In this document: positions 1 to 8,700 of the stretch, piece after piece | Layout of the letters: each line of letters begins with the position of its first letter | Position numbering within the stretch: position 1 is the first letter of the stretch | Assembly (NCBI GenBank): GCA_052390035.1 | Contig: JBQTHI010000048.1 | Location: 1 to 15,679, forward strand | Length of the DNA stretch: 15,679 bases | Direction of reading: 5' to 3' | From: JBQTHI01 sp052390035 | Lineage (GTDB): Bacteria; Actinomycetota; Acidimicrobiia; Spongiisociales; ZC4RG35 | Translations under genes and position numbers: made by a program | The notes under the pieces: model-generated | Seen by the model: only the letters and a program-made list of their open reading frames with translations | Databases searched by the model: none | What the model was told of the DNA's origin: nothing

Positions 1-623
1 TTTCCGAGCACTGAGGCGGCTCTCCACGATTCCCCAGGATCTTCGGCTCGACCCAACCCATGGGTGAACAACGCGAACCGTCGGCGCAGCTGCTCGAGCT
101 CAGGGCCTTCAGCGACCTCGGGGAGAAAATGGACTGGCGAGGAGAAGTAGAAATCCCTGGTCATCGGTCCGTCCAGCCACCGGGTGAGGTCGTAGGTGCC
201 CGAGACGCACAGGGCGGCGGAGAAAGCGTCGGGATGACGACACAGGGCCGCCAATGCGTTGAAGGCTCCGATCGAAGCCCCGGCGGTGATGATCTCGATC
301 TCAGCCGAACGACAGTCGGCCCGGATCGCCGGTACTACCTCCCGATAGATGACTTGATCGAATGCCCCCATCATCCAACCGGCGTGATAGGAATCGGCTC
401 CCGTGAAGAACGTGCGGCCATTCAGCGATTCAACGGAGTAGACCTTGATCCTTCCTTGCTCGAGGAGGTCCTCGAGGGAGCCGACCAGATGAAATCGCTC
501 GATCTCCTCATGGTCGCCACCGGCGGTGGGGAAGATCAGCACCGGTGTGCCGTAGGTGCCCCACCGAACCAGATTGATGTCTTCTCCGACCCGGTCCGAA
601 CGCCAGCGTTCGACTGATTTCAC
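1..623 (-). CDS. Esterase-fold alpha/beta hydrolase, partial (C-terminus beyond window)
   Basis: An open minus-strand frame runs from a GTG at 623 off the left edge, giving 207 codons with no stop. The protein starts MKSVERWRSDRVGEDINLVR and has the nucleophile elbow GASIG, with the probable catalytic Ser at residue 117 (GxSxG). The last visible residues (around ESWRAASVLG) resemble the region just before the catalytic His in PF00756-type esterases, so about 25-30 residues including that His are probably missing beyond the edge. The GTG overlaps the stop of the upstream ATP-grasp gene by 4 bp (GTGA), and an AGGA lies 6 nt before the start, so translational coupling is likely. The family hydrolyses ester or thioester bonds; the substrate is unknown. 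Assignment to the esterase fold is firm; the role is inferred only from co-transcription with the ligase-like gene. Confidence 0.85.
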   Translation of the reverse strand, partial: MKSVERWRSDRVGEDINLVRWGTYGTPVLIFPTAGGDHEEIERFHLVGSLEDLLEQGRIKVYSVESLNGRTFFTGADSYHAGWMMGAFDQVIYREVVPAIRADCRSAEIEIITAGASIGAFNALAALCRHPDAFSAALCVSGTYDLTRWLDGPMTRDFYFSSPVHFLPEVAEGPELEQLRRRFALFTHGLGRAEDPGESWRAASVLG

Positions 624-1957
624 AGGAATTCCTGACCGCCTTCGGTTCCGATAGGGATACGGCTCAACGGCGCCCCTCCCGGCGCTGGTGGCGCGGGTGG
701 GGTCGATCCGACCGAGTTCAAGCGGTCCCGCTCCGTCGATCGCCAGAACTGGAGGAGCCCCCAGTAATGCTCGGTGAAGGTGTCGACCTCGTGGATGGGG
801 AATATCACTTCGACCTTCCGCCTCACGGCTTCGTGGGCCCGATCAGAGGCGAAATATTCCCAGGTGATCTCGTCGAGATCCGCCAGGTGGTTGTCGCAGA
901 ACTCGAGGAACCGTTCGGTTTCGAAGAGGCGATGGGCGATGGCGGCGTAGGCGGCGAGTTTCTGCCGGTACGGCATTTCGGTTGCGGCGATCTCCAAGTA
1001 CGGCGTCCAGTCGGGGTTATGGCGTACCCGCCTCCCCGTGGCTGCCACGAACAACGACCAGCGAATTTTGGCCTTGACCAGCCAGGGCAGGTGATAGTGG
1101 AGGCTGGTCACCTGGGAGTCCGGGCAGGCATTGGCGAAGTCGATGGGGTAGAACTCCCCGTCCTTGCGCAGCGACTCACAGGAGTTGAAATCCCAGTTGA
1201 AGAAGCTGTTGATTGTCAGCACCATGTCGGCAAGCAACTGCCACTCGTCGGCGTTGACGAAGTTGAAGTCGATCTTGTATCGGTCGTGCAGCGGAGCGGC
1301 CGGGTCGTAGCGAATCACGTTGACCTGCGGTCCGACGGCGAGCGTCCGGACGAATAAGTCGAAGGGCTCCACCGCCTCCTGCAGATGCATGATCGAGCGC
1401 CCGCTTTGTTCGTAGGCGGCCCGGAGCTGCGCTTCGTTCTCGATGCGTGACACGCCCCGCCATGCACCCCCATCAAAGGGCTTCATATAGCAGGGATACC
1501 CGATCTCCTCGGCCACCCGGCCCAGGTCGAAGAGGCGGGCATATTGCTCGAGGGTGACCTGGAGGTCGGGCTGGGTATCGTACTCCTTGGGAGGCAGCAA
1601 AAGGGTTCGGGGGATGGGCAAACCCAGCCTCATCATCGCTGCGTATGAAGTGTGTTTCTCCATCGACTGGACGGTGAAAGGATTGTTGAACACGTAGAGG
1701 TCGTTGAAGACCACCGCCTTTTTGATCCACTCCCGAGAGGTGTGGTACCAGTGGGTGAGCCGATCGAGCAACACCGCATAGCGAACCGGCTGGCGGAGCG
1801 TGAACGGCTCGATCGTGACCCGTTCCACCCGGAACGTAATGGTGTCGTCACCACGGGGGACCTTGGGGTTAAGCCGGGCAATGATGTCCTCGTAAAAGAT
1901 CGGCCACTCGAGGTCGGCACCCAGCGAGAGCCCGATAGTGAGGGGAAGCTCGGCCAT
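620..1957 (-). CDS. ATP-grasp domain protein of unknown substrate
   Basis: This 445-residue protein has an ATP-grasp layout. Residues 60-125 look like the pre-ATP-grasp region (NNPFTVQSMEKHTSYAAMMR, then GLPIPRT). The nucleotide-binding part has a YPCYMKPFDGGAWRGV stretch at 154-169 with probable ATP-binding Lys159. The metal-binding end reads EFYPIDFANACPD at 268-280, with D273 and N276 as probable Mg ligands. ATP-grasp enzymes join a carboxylate to an amine, thiol or similar group through an acyl-phosphate. The tail from about residue 417 is rich in Pro and Gly and looks disordered. The ATG start has a TAGTCT hexamer 6 nt upstream, which fits a leaderless transcript. It lies 69 bp after one esterase gene and overlaps the next by 4 bp. 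I do not recognise a named subfamily. Confidence 0.8.
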   Translation of the reverse strand: MAELPLTIGLSLGADLEWPIFYEDIIARLNPKVPRGDDTITFRVERVTIEPFTLRQPVRYAVLLDRLTHWYHTSREWIKKAVVFNDLYVFNNPFTVQSMEKHTSYAAMMRLGLPIPRTLLLPPKEYDTQPDLQVTLEQYARLFDLGRVAEEIGYPCYMKPFDGGAWRGVSRIENEAQLRAAYEQSGRSIMHLQEAVEPFDLFVRTLAVGPQVNVIRYDPAAPLHDRYKIDFNFVNADEWQLLADMVLTINSFFNWDFNSCESLRKDGEFYPIDFANACPDSQVTSLHYHLPWLVKAKIRWSLFVAATGRRVRHNPDWTPYLEIAATEMPYRQKLAAYAAIAHRLFETERFLEFCDNHLADLDEITWEYFASDRAHEAVRRKVEVIFPIHEVDTFTEHYWGLLQFWRSTERDRLNSVGSTPPAPPAPGGAPLSRIPIGTEGGQEFL

Positions 1958-1963
1958 CGGTCG

Positions 1964-1969
1964 AGACTA
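1964..1969 (-). promoter_or_regulatory. Candidate -10 box (TAGTCT) for a leaderless ATP-grasp transcript
   Basis: On the minus strand TAGTCT ends 6 nt before the ATG of the ATP-grasp gene, so transcription could begin at or very near the start codon. No good -35 box is visible. The call rests on the TAnnnT consensus of actinobacterial -10 elements and on similar spacing before other genes in the window. Confidence 0.35.
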
Positions 1970-2010
1970 ACCCGTCATCATTGAGGGAGACCGCAAACCC
2001 AGGGTTCCAG

Positions 2011-2026
2011 CCAACGACTTCGTTGG
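2011..2026 (-). other. Perfect hairpin just after the first esterase stop codon
   Basis: CCAACG-ACTT-CGTTGG forms a 6-bp stem with a 4-nt loop, immediately downstream of the TAA (2027-2029) of the esterase gene on the minus strand. No T-tract follows, so it is a weak terminator candidate. It could attenuate read-through, or protect the 3' end of the esterase message, before the ATP-grasp gene. Confidence 0.4.
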
Positions 2027-3181
2027 TTACGGCCCCGAGAATCGGACCGGCCCGGGGAAGAGGAAGGCAAAGGCCTCACCGAGCCGGTCTCGCCAGCTAA
2101 GCCAGTCGTGACCGGTCCACGTTTCAACCGTATGAAGGCGAGCACCCCCAGAGCGCAGGATCGGGGCCAGCCGTCGATGAAAGTCGACGAGGCCTTCGTA
2201 ACGTCCGACGCTCTGATAGATGGACGACTCCCCCAGCACGCTCGGGTCAAACTGGCGGAGAAAGGCGACTACGGGATCGAAAACCCCGGCTGCCCATTCG
2301 GCATCGGTGCGGTGGGCATACGACCCGGAGATCGAGGCGACCAAACCGAATCGGTCGGGGTAATGGTAGGCGGCACTCAAGGAGGCAACCGCCCCCAACG
2401 ACGATCCCATCACCGCCGTGCGGTTAGCCGGGAAGCGTAGTCGCAGGCGACGATCAAGGTGGGGGAGTAGCTCCTCGGCCAGGTGCTGGCTATGAAACGG
2501 ATTAGCCCCATATTCGGCGATGCGTTGCCAGGGGTCGAGCAGTACCGCCGCCACCGGGGCGATGTCCCCTCTTTCGATCAGACGGTCGAGCGAAGCGGCG
2601 AGCCCACCGTAGCGAAGCCAACCCGAGCCATCATGAATCAGGACCAACCCGGCCACCGTGTTGGCCTGGCAGCCGGCCGGGAGGTAAACGTGGTGATGGC
2701 GTCGACCACCCAGAGCGTTTGAAGCGACCCGGATTTCAAACAGGTGCCCGCCAGGATCATCGACTGTCATGTACGGGGGAGGCCGGTAGGCGTTGCCGGT
2801 CAGGACCGAATTGGTTCCGAACGGGTTGCCGGCCGTGGGAGGGTTGAGCGGATCGGAGATCTCCTGGGAGTGACCGGACCGGACCACCGCCAGTCGGTAT
2901 TCGATTCGGGCGGTAGCCGGCAGCAACACCGGCAGGCACCAGAGTCCCTTTTTGACCTGGAGGAACGGTCCGGGATCGGGGAAACGGGGCATCCAGGTGA
3001 CCAGGTGGACGGAATCCGCCTCACCGCGAAAAACCACGACCGTCTGGTCGCGGTTGCGAAAGGGTCTGTCGGCAGCCTTCACCTTCTGGGCCAAGTCGAC
3101 ATCGATAACAGGCGAGGTCTGTCGATCCACCGGTCGGCGAGGATATCGGGGCCCGGGCGCTTCGGGAGTGAGGACTGCCAA
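2027..3181 (-). CDS. Enterochelin-esterase-like hydrolase (PF00756 type) with N-terminal Ig-like domain
   Basis: From the TTG at 3181 the protein has 384 residues. The first 120 or so (TVVVFRGEADSVHLVTWM, then SDPLNPP) resemble the beta-sandwich domain preceding the catalytic domain in Fes-like esterases. The catalytic domain has HHHVYLPAG, LVLIHDG, nucleophile motif GSSLG (Ser261 in this numbering) and a C-terminal GHDWLSWR with the probable catalytic His358. The role is hydrolysis of an ester or amide; the substrate is unknown and no siderophore genes are nearby. The start is uncertain: in-frame alternatives are TTG 3094 and ATG 3232, and 3232 would overlap the divergent AcnX gene. I chose 3181 because it avoids that overlap and keeps the whole N-terminal domain. 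It is the first gene of the minus-strand cluster that includes the ATP-grasp protein. Confidence 0.8.
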   Translation of the reverse strand: MAVLTPEAPGPRYPRRPVDRQTSPVIDVDLAQKVKAADRPFRNRDQTVVVFRGEADSVHLVTWMPRFPDPGPFLQVKKGLWCLPVLLPATARIEYRLAVVRSGHSQEISDPLNPPTAGNPFGTNSVLTGNAYRPPPYMTVDDPGGHLFEIRVASNALGGRRHHHVYLPAGCQANTVAGLVLIHDGSGWLRYGGLAASLDRLIERGDIAPVAAVLLDPWQRIAEYGANPFHSQHLAEELLPHLDRRLRLRFPANRTAVMGSSLGAVASLSAAYHYPDRFGLVASISGSYAHRTDAEWAAGVFDPVVAFLRQFDPSVLGESSIYQSVGRYEGLVDFHRRLAPILRSGGARLHTVETWTGHDWLSWRDRLGEAFAFLFPGPVRFSGP

Positions 3182-3203
3182 ACTGTCGCCATGGACACCC
3201 CTC

Positions 3204-4418
3204 GTGAAGCTCAGCCCCGCTGACCGCACCATGCTCGAAGGTGAGCGCGGTCCGGGTGTCGCCTTGGCCATGCGTGTGGTGTCCGAGATGGCGGCAGTAA
3301 TGGGTGCTGACGGGCTGCTCGACATCACCAGAGCTCACGTCGACTCATGCCTATATCACGGCCAGGTTGGTCTCGACTTCATCGAAAGGCTGGCCGACGG
3401 TGGCGCCGCGGTTACGGTTCCGACCACCCTCAATGTTGGGTCACTCGACCTGCTCCATCCCGACCTCTACAGGGGGGACCGCGAGGCGGCGGAGGCTGCC
3501 CACCGGCTGATGGACGCTTACGTTGCGATCGGTTGCTCGCCGACCTGGACCTGTGCCCCCTATCAGCTGCCCGGACGGCCCGAGCTCGGAGAGCAGATCG
3601 CCTGGGCTGAGTCGAATGCGATCATCTTCGCCAACTCGGTGCTCGGCGCCCGCACCAACCGTTACGGCGACTTTCTCGACATCAGCTGCGCAGTGACCGG
3701 TCGAGCACCGGCTGCCGGTCTCCACCTCGATGAGGGGCGGCGAGCCACCCATGTTTTCTGGCTTGACGGCTTGGACGAATGGCTCGACGAGGATTGGATC
3801 TACCCGTTGCTCGGTTATCTCGTCGGCCGGGTTGACCCCGCCGGCATTCCCGTGATAGTCGGCTTGGGTGAGGAAGCCACCGAGGACCGGTTGAAAGCGT
3901 TTGGTGCGGGAGCCGCCTCCACCGGAGCCGTGGCAATGTTCCATGCCGTTGGGGTGACACCGGAAGCGCCGACCCTGGCCGCCGTCGTCGGCTCACGGGC
4001 CTTGCCGGAATCAAGAATCGGACGTGGCGAACTCGAGGCGGCCCGTCGACGGATAACCACCGCCCTGACCGAAGACGTCGGTGCGGTTTCGCTTGGAGCG
4101 CCGCACTATTCGGCGACGCAACTGGAGCGACTAGCCGTCGCGGTGGATGGGAAGCGGGCATCGATCCCGGCTTACGTGAACACCAGCCGGGCGGCCGCGG
4201 CCGAGGCGGCGCCAGCCGTTCACGTGCTGGAAGGCGCCGGATTTACGATCGTCACCGACACCTGCACGTACATCACGCCGATCATCGACCCGACCGTGCG
4301 GGTGGTGATGACCGACTCGGCCAAGTGGGCGTACTACGCACCGGGGAACCTTGGAGTCGGTGTGGTTTACGCCTCCACCAGTGATTGTGTCGCCCGCGCC
4401 GTGGAGGGTTGGAGATGA
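3204..4418 (+). CDS. Aconitase X (AcnX) large subunit, dehydratase
   Basis: The 404-residue product matches the AcnX catalytic subunit (formerly DUF521). It shows KLSPADRTMLEGERG at the start, a VPTTLNVGSLD stretch at 72-82, CSPTWTCAPYQ at 111-121, NSVLGARTNRYGDFLDISCAVTGR at about 144-167 (given as its position), TDTCTYI with Cys354, and TDSAKWAYYAPGN near the C-terminus. Known members are cis-3-hydroxy-L-proline dehydratases, or mevalonate-5-phosphate dehydratases in archaea, and carry an Fe-S cluster; C111, C117, C162 and C354 are candidate ligands. GTG 3204 fits where the family begins; in-frame GTG 3168 is the alternative. Neither has a strong Shine-Dalgarno. The stop overlaps the small-subunit ATG by 4 bp (ATGA). 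No hydroxyproline or mevalonate genes are adjacent, so the substrate is not assigned. Confidence 0.9.
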   Translation: MKLSPADRTMLEGERGPGVALAMRVVSEMAAVMGADGLLDITRAHVDSCLYHGQVGLDFIERLADGGAAVTVPTTLNVGSLDLLHPDLYRGDREAAEAAHRLMDAYVAIGCSPTWTCAPYQLPGRPELGEQIAWAESNAIIFANSVLGARTNRYGDFLDISCAVTGRAPAAGLHLDEGRRATHVFWLDGLDEWLDEDWIYPLLGYLVGRVDPAGIPVIVGLGEEATEDRLKAFGAGAASTGAVAMFHAVGVTPEAPTLAAVVGSRALPESRIGRGELEAARRRITTALTEDVGAVSLGAPHYSATQLERLAVAVDGKRASIPAYVNTSRAAAAEAAPAVHVLEGAGFTIVTDTCTYITPIIDPTVRVVMTDSAKWAYYAPGNLGVGVVYASTSDCVARAVEGWR

Positions 4419-4720
4419 ACCATCCACCGCTGATCCTCACCGAGCCCCTCTCCTTCTGGGGCGGCCTTGATCCGCGGACGGGACTGATAACCGACGTGAA
4501 TCATCCCCAGGTCGGGCAGTCGATAACCGGCAGGGTTCTGGTCATGCCCCACAGCCGCGGCTCCTCCTCTTCGCCGTCGGTATTGGCCGAGGCGTTGCGT
4601 CTGGGCACGGGTCCGAAGGCCATCGTGCTCGACCAACTGGACCCGATGATCGCCGTGGGGGCGCTGGTGGCCCGACTGTTGTACGGAATCGAATGTTCCG
4701 TTGAGGTGAGGCCCCGGTAG
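4415..4720 (+). CDS. Aconitase X small (swivel) subunit
   Basis: This 101-residue protein matches the AcnX small subunit (formerly DUF126). Its signature SFWGGLDPRTGLITDVNHPQ lies at residues 13-32, followed by GQSITGRVLVMPHSRGSSSSPSVLAEAL, whose GSSSSP loop carries the conserved Ser of the active site. The subunit closes over the large-subunit active site like the aconitase swivelling domain. It starts at the ATG inside the ATGA overlap with the large subunit. It is shorter than my expectation for the family (about 130 residues): the N-terminal strand with the usual G-x-AEG motif is missing and the chain begins right before the plSFWGG motif. No in-frame upstream start restores it. Confidence 0.88.
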   Translation: MNHPPLILTEPLSFWGGLDPRTGLITDVNHPQVGQSITGRVLVMPHSRGSSSSPSVLAEALRLGTGPKAIVLDQLDPMIAVGALVARLLYGIECSVEVRPR

Positions 4721-4723
4721 CCT
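4718..4723 (+). promoter_or_regulatory. Candidate -10 box (TAGCCT) for galE
   Basis: TAGCCT overlaps the stop codon of the AcnX small subunit and ends 8 nt before the galE ATG. galE could therefore be read from its own near-leaderless transcript as well as from the AcnX message. No convincing -35 box is visible. Confidence 0.3.
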
Positions 4724-4731
4724 GTCGGCCG

Positions 4732-5736
4732 ATGCGGATACTTGTCACCGGCGGCGCAGGGTTTGTCGGCAGCCACACGAGCGTCGCCCTAATCGTCGCC
4801 GGTCACGACCTGATCATCGCCGACAACCTCGCCAACGCCAGGCCGACGGTGCTCGAGCGGATTCGCCAGTTGACCGGGGTTGCTCCCCAGTTCCACAAGA
4901 TAGATGTTGGCGACCAGTCGCAGCTCGAGCGGGTGGTGGCCGGGGCGGGGATCGACGCGGTGATCCACCTAGCGGCGTATAAGGCTGTGGGGGAGTCGGT
5001 GGAGACGCCGCTCAAGTACTACGACAACAATGTCGCCGGAACCGTCAGGATGCTGCAGGTCCTGGAACGGCATGGCATCCACAACTTGGTTTTCTCCTCG
5101 TCATGCACCGTGTACGGCGAACCGGCTTCGCTGCCGCTCACCGAGGATGCTCCGGTTGGCAAGGCCACCAATCCGTACGGGTGGACCAAGATCATGATGG
5201 AGCAGGTGATGGCGGACCTGGTGGTCGCCGCCCCCGACTGGTCGATGACCTTCCTTCGCTATTTCAACCCGGTCGGAGCCCACCAATCCGGCCTCATTGG
5301 TGAAGCACCGAATGGCGTCCCCACCAATCTGATGCCCTATATCGCCGAGGTGGCAGCCGGTGTTCGCCCCTATGTCCGGGTCTTCGGTACCGACTACCCA
5401 ACGCCCGACGGAACCGCCATTCGCGACTTTGTCCACGTTGTGGACGTGTCCGAAGGACATGTCGCGGCGGTCGAGCATCTGACCGGAAAGGCAGGCTGTC
5501 ACACTTACAACTTGGGGACTGGCCGGGGCACGTCGGTTCTGGAGTTGATCCGTGAGTTCGCCACCACTACCGGGGTGGACATTCCGTGGGAGCCCCACCC
5601 ACGGCGGTTGGGGGATGTCGCCGCCACCTGGGCGTCAGTTGATAAAGCGGCTAGCGACTTGGCTTGGAAAGCCGAGCGAGATCTGGCCACGATGTGCGTC
5701 GATGCCTGGCGCTGGCAGCAGGCCGGCGGCCACTAA
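4732..5736 (+). CDS. galE: UDP-glucose 4-epimerase
   Basis: The 334-residue protein is an extended short-chain dehydrogenase. The NAD-binding motif TGGAGFVGSH is at 6-15, and the conserved HLAAYKAVGES stretch at 79-89. The catalytic residues Ser124 (FSSSCTVYGEP), Tyr149 and Lys153 (NPYGWTK) match the numbering of E. coli GalE. RYFNPVGAH and the later GTAIRDFVHVVDV and NLGTGRGTSVLE segments are also GalE-like. It interconverts UDP-glucose and UDP-galactose in the cytoplasm, supplying galactosyl units for cell-surface sugars; a related UDP-hexosamine activity cannot be excluded. It begins 11 bp after the AcnX small subunit in the same direction, but no functional link to AcnX is evident. Confidence 0.93.
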   Translation: MRILVTGGAGFVGSHTSVALIVAGHDLIIADNLANARPTVLERIRQLTGVAPQFHKIDVGDQSQLERVVAGAGIDAVIHLAAYKAVGESVETPLKYYDNNVAGTVRMLQVLERHGIHNLVFSSSCTVYGEPASLPLTEDAPVGKATNPYGWTKIMMEQVMADLVVAAPDWSMTFLRYFNPVGAHQSGLIGEAPNGVPTNLMPYIAEVAAGVRPYVRVFGTDYPTPDGTAIRDFVHVVDVSEGHVAAVEHLTGKAGCHTYNLGTGRGTSVLELIREFATTTGVDIPWEPHPRRLGDVAATWASVDKAASDLAWKAERDLATMCVDAWRWQQAGGH

Positions 5737-5766
5737 GCCCTACCAACATTCCCCTACCGCCTGCAC

Positions 5767-5772
5767 TAGTTT
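5767..5772 (+). promoter_or_regulatory. Candidate -10 box (TAGTTT) for leaderless glutamate dehydrogenase transcript
   Basis: TAGTTT lies 7 nt before the GTG at 5780, so a transcript could start at the GTG itself. It sits in the 43-bp gap after galE. No strong -35 element or Shine-Dalgarno supports an alternative. Confidence 0.35.
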
Positions 5773-5779
5773 CTGGGGC

Positions 5780-8700
5780 GTGCAGACCTTGGCCACGGAT
5801 ACGACTCTCGCCGAAGCCGTTGCAGCACAAATTGGTACCGGTCTGGAGCCCGACCGAAGACACCAAGCCGGCGAATTCGCTCGCGCTTACCTTCGACGGA
5901 TCCCTCCCGACGACCGCCGGACCACCGAGGAGTGGCTGGCCGAGGTCCGTGGAGTCTTCGACTTCGTAAACGTGCGCACGGACGAAGTAGCGGTGCGGGT
6001 GTTCAACCCGGAGGCAGCAACCGACGGTTATTCGTCAAACGGAACTGCGGTGGAAGTCAGTATCGAGGACAGCCCCTTCCTGCTCGATTCGGTTAGCAAC
6101 GAGATCCAGGCCCACGGTCTGGAGGTGGTGAGGGTCACTCATCCAGTGTTGGGCATCACCAGAGACCATGAGGGACGCATCCAGTCGATCGGTGATGCCC
6201 GCCACGCTCGGCACAAAGAGTCGGTCGAGCACTACGAACTCGACCGGCGCTTGTTCGACGCCGATTTGCCCGGTTTGGAGCGGTCATTGCGCGGAGTGCT
6301 GGCGGACGTACGGGCTGCCGTTCGCGACTTCCACCAAATGAACGATCGGATCAATCGGATGTCGGAGCTGGCCCGGGGGGCAGCGGGCTTCTTTCCGGAG
6401 GCGGAGGTGGGGGAGGCCATCGCCCTTCTCCAATGGCTTCGGGACAACAACTTCATCTTTCTCGGGTACCGCGAATACCGCGTCGTTGACACCGACGGTC
6501 GGCCTTCCGTCATGGTTGTTCCCGAGAGCGGGCTGGGCATCCTTGGTGAGACGTCCCGCTCCAAATTGGCCGCTCCCGTGCCGCTCGACTCGCTGCGCCC
6601 GGAGCTGGCCGCCCGGTACACCAAAGGTGAACTGCTCGTCATCACCAAGACCAACCGGCTTTCGACAGTCCATCGCCGGGCCAAACTCGACTACTTCGGG
6701 GTGCGGATCATCGGGCCAACCGGCGCCACTGTCGGCGAGGCTCGAATGGTCGGCTTGTTCACCTCGAAGGCGTTTATGGCACCGGCGTCGCATGTCCCGA
6801 TCCTTCGCCGAAAGCTGGCCGAAATCGTCAGCAAAGAGGACCTCATCGAGGGGTCGCACGACCACAAGGCTGTCATCCAGATCTTCGAAGGCTTCTCCAA
6901 ACACGACTTGTTCACGGCGCCCACCGCCGAGCTTCGCAAGGTCATCATGGGGCTTCTCGCCCTCCAGGAGACCCATCATGTGAGGCTTTTTGTGCGCCGT
7001 GACCTCCTCGAGCGGAGCGTCTCGATCCTGGTAGCGCTGCCCCGCGATCGATTCAATGCGGACCTTCGCAAGAAGCTTCAGGACCTCTTCATGCGCCGCT
7101 ACAACGGGATGTCGGTCGACTATCACCTCGAGCTCGGTGAAGCCGACCCGGCCCAAATCCACTTCACTGTTTGGGTCGAAGGCGCCATCCCTGAAGTTGC
7201 GTACGGCGAGCTCGAAGGAGAGGTGCTCGCCCTCACCAGAACCTGGACCGACCGCTTGACCGAGAAGCTCGAGGAGACGTGGCCACCCAACGTGGCAAAG
7301 CGGGTGGGGGAGCAGTGGAGTGCTCGGTTCCCCGACTACTACAAGGTTTCTGCTCCCCTCGCCTCGGCTGCCGAAGATGTCGCGGCTCTCGATGAACTTT
7401 CGCGAGTGGGTGGCGACTTCCTGGTGGGCCTTCGCAATGAGGTGGAGGCGGGCGAAGACCTCACCCGGGTCCTGCTGTACCGATCTGACGGAAAGCAACC
7501 ACTTTCCGAGCTCGTGCCTGCCCTCGAAGACCTCGGCCTACGTGTGATTGAGGAGGTGCCGACCCGTATCTCCGGCGGCGGGCAGTTCTTTCTGCACGAC
7601 TTCGGTGTAACCGGGATCGACGATCAACCGCTTGACCTGTCGGGTTGCCAGGATCGGGTGTCTCAGGCTCTCACTGCCGTCTGGGCCGGGACCTCTGAAT
7701 CCGACGAACTCAACCGGCTGGTCATCACCGCCAATCTCACGCACTGGGAGGTCGGCATCCTCCGGGCATACCGCGTTTACCAGCGGCGGATTTCGCCTTC
7801 GTTCACCGTTGGCTACCTCACAGAGACCATCAACGCCTATCCCGAGGTCGCCTCCGATCTGATCCACCTATTCAGAGCCAAATTTGAGCCCCGAGAAGAC
7901 TCAACACAGCAGGACTCGCCCGATCCTGCCCCGATCAAAGAGAGAATTCTGACGAGGCTCGACGCCATTCCCTCGCTCGATCAGGACCGCATACTCCGTG
8001 GTCTCTTCCGGTTGATCGAGGCCACCCTCCGTACCAACGCCTTCCGACCCGGTCGGGTCAACCTTGCCTTCAAGTTACGGTCGGCGGACGTCCCGGACAT
8101 GCCTGCGCCGATCCCGTTTGCCGAGATCTTCGTCTACGGACCGGCCATGGAAGGAATCCACCTGCGGGCTGGTCCCGTCGCCCGGGGAGGACTCCGCTGG
8201 TCGGACCGGCGAGAGGACTACCGGACCGAAGTCCTCGGATTGATGAAGGCCCAGGTCACCAAGAATGCCGTGATCGTCCCCACCGGCGCCAAGGGGGGTT
8301 TCGTATTGCGGAAGCCGCCGGCCCAGCCGGCGCAGATTCTGGAAGAAGTCCGGACCCAATACGAGTCCTACATCCGGGCACTGCTCGACGTGACCGACAA
8401 TCTGGTGAAGGGCGAGGCGGTCCATCCGGAGCGGGTGCTGGCTCACGACGGATCCGACCCGTATTTGGTGGTCGCCGCCGATCGGGGGACAGCCACCTTC
8501 TCCGACCTGGCCAACGCCATCGCCGCCGAATATGGCTTTTGGCTCGATGACGCTTTCGCCTCGGGTGGTTCGGCTGGATATGACCACAAGGTCCTTGGCA
8601 TCACGGCCCGCGGGGCGTGGAGATCACTCGAACGGCATTTCCTCGAACTCGGGATCGATCCCCATCGGGAGCCCATCACGGTCATCGGAATCGGCGACAT

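Noticed and set aside
60..617. Long plus-strand open frame opposite the left-edge esterase
   Set aside because: The minus strand shows an esterase with a clear GASIG nucleophile motif; the plus frame has no recognisable motif and is an antisense shadow of GC-rich coding DNA.
767..1357. 196-codon plus-strand frame inside the ATP-grasp gene
   Set aside because: It is wholly antisense to a gene with recognisable ATP-grasp motifs and has no family pattern of its own.
2952..3203. N-terminal extension of AcnX to 2952
   Set aside because: It is antisense to the esterase N-terminal domain and lacks conserved residues; the AcnX pattern begins at KLSPADR.
6284..7498. 404-codon minus-strand frame inside the glutamate dehydrogenase gene
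   Set aside because: Length comes from high GC and codon bias; the plus strand is well matched to the NAD-GDH family throughout.
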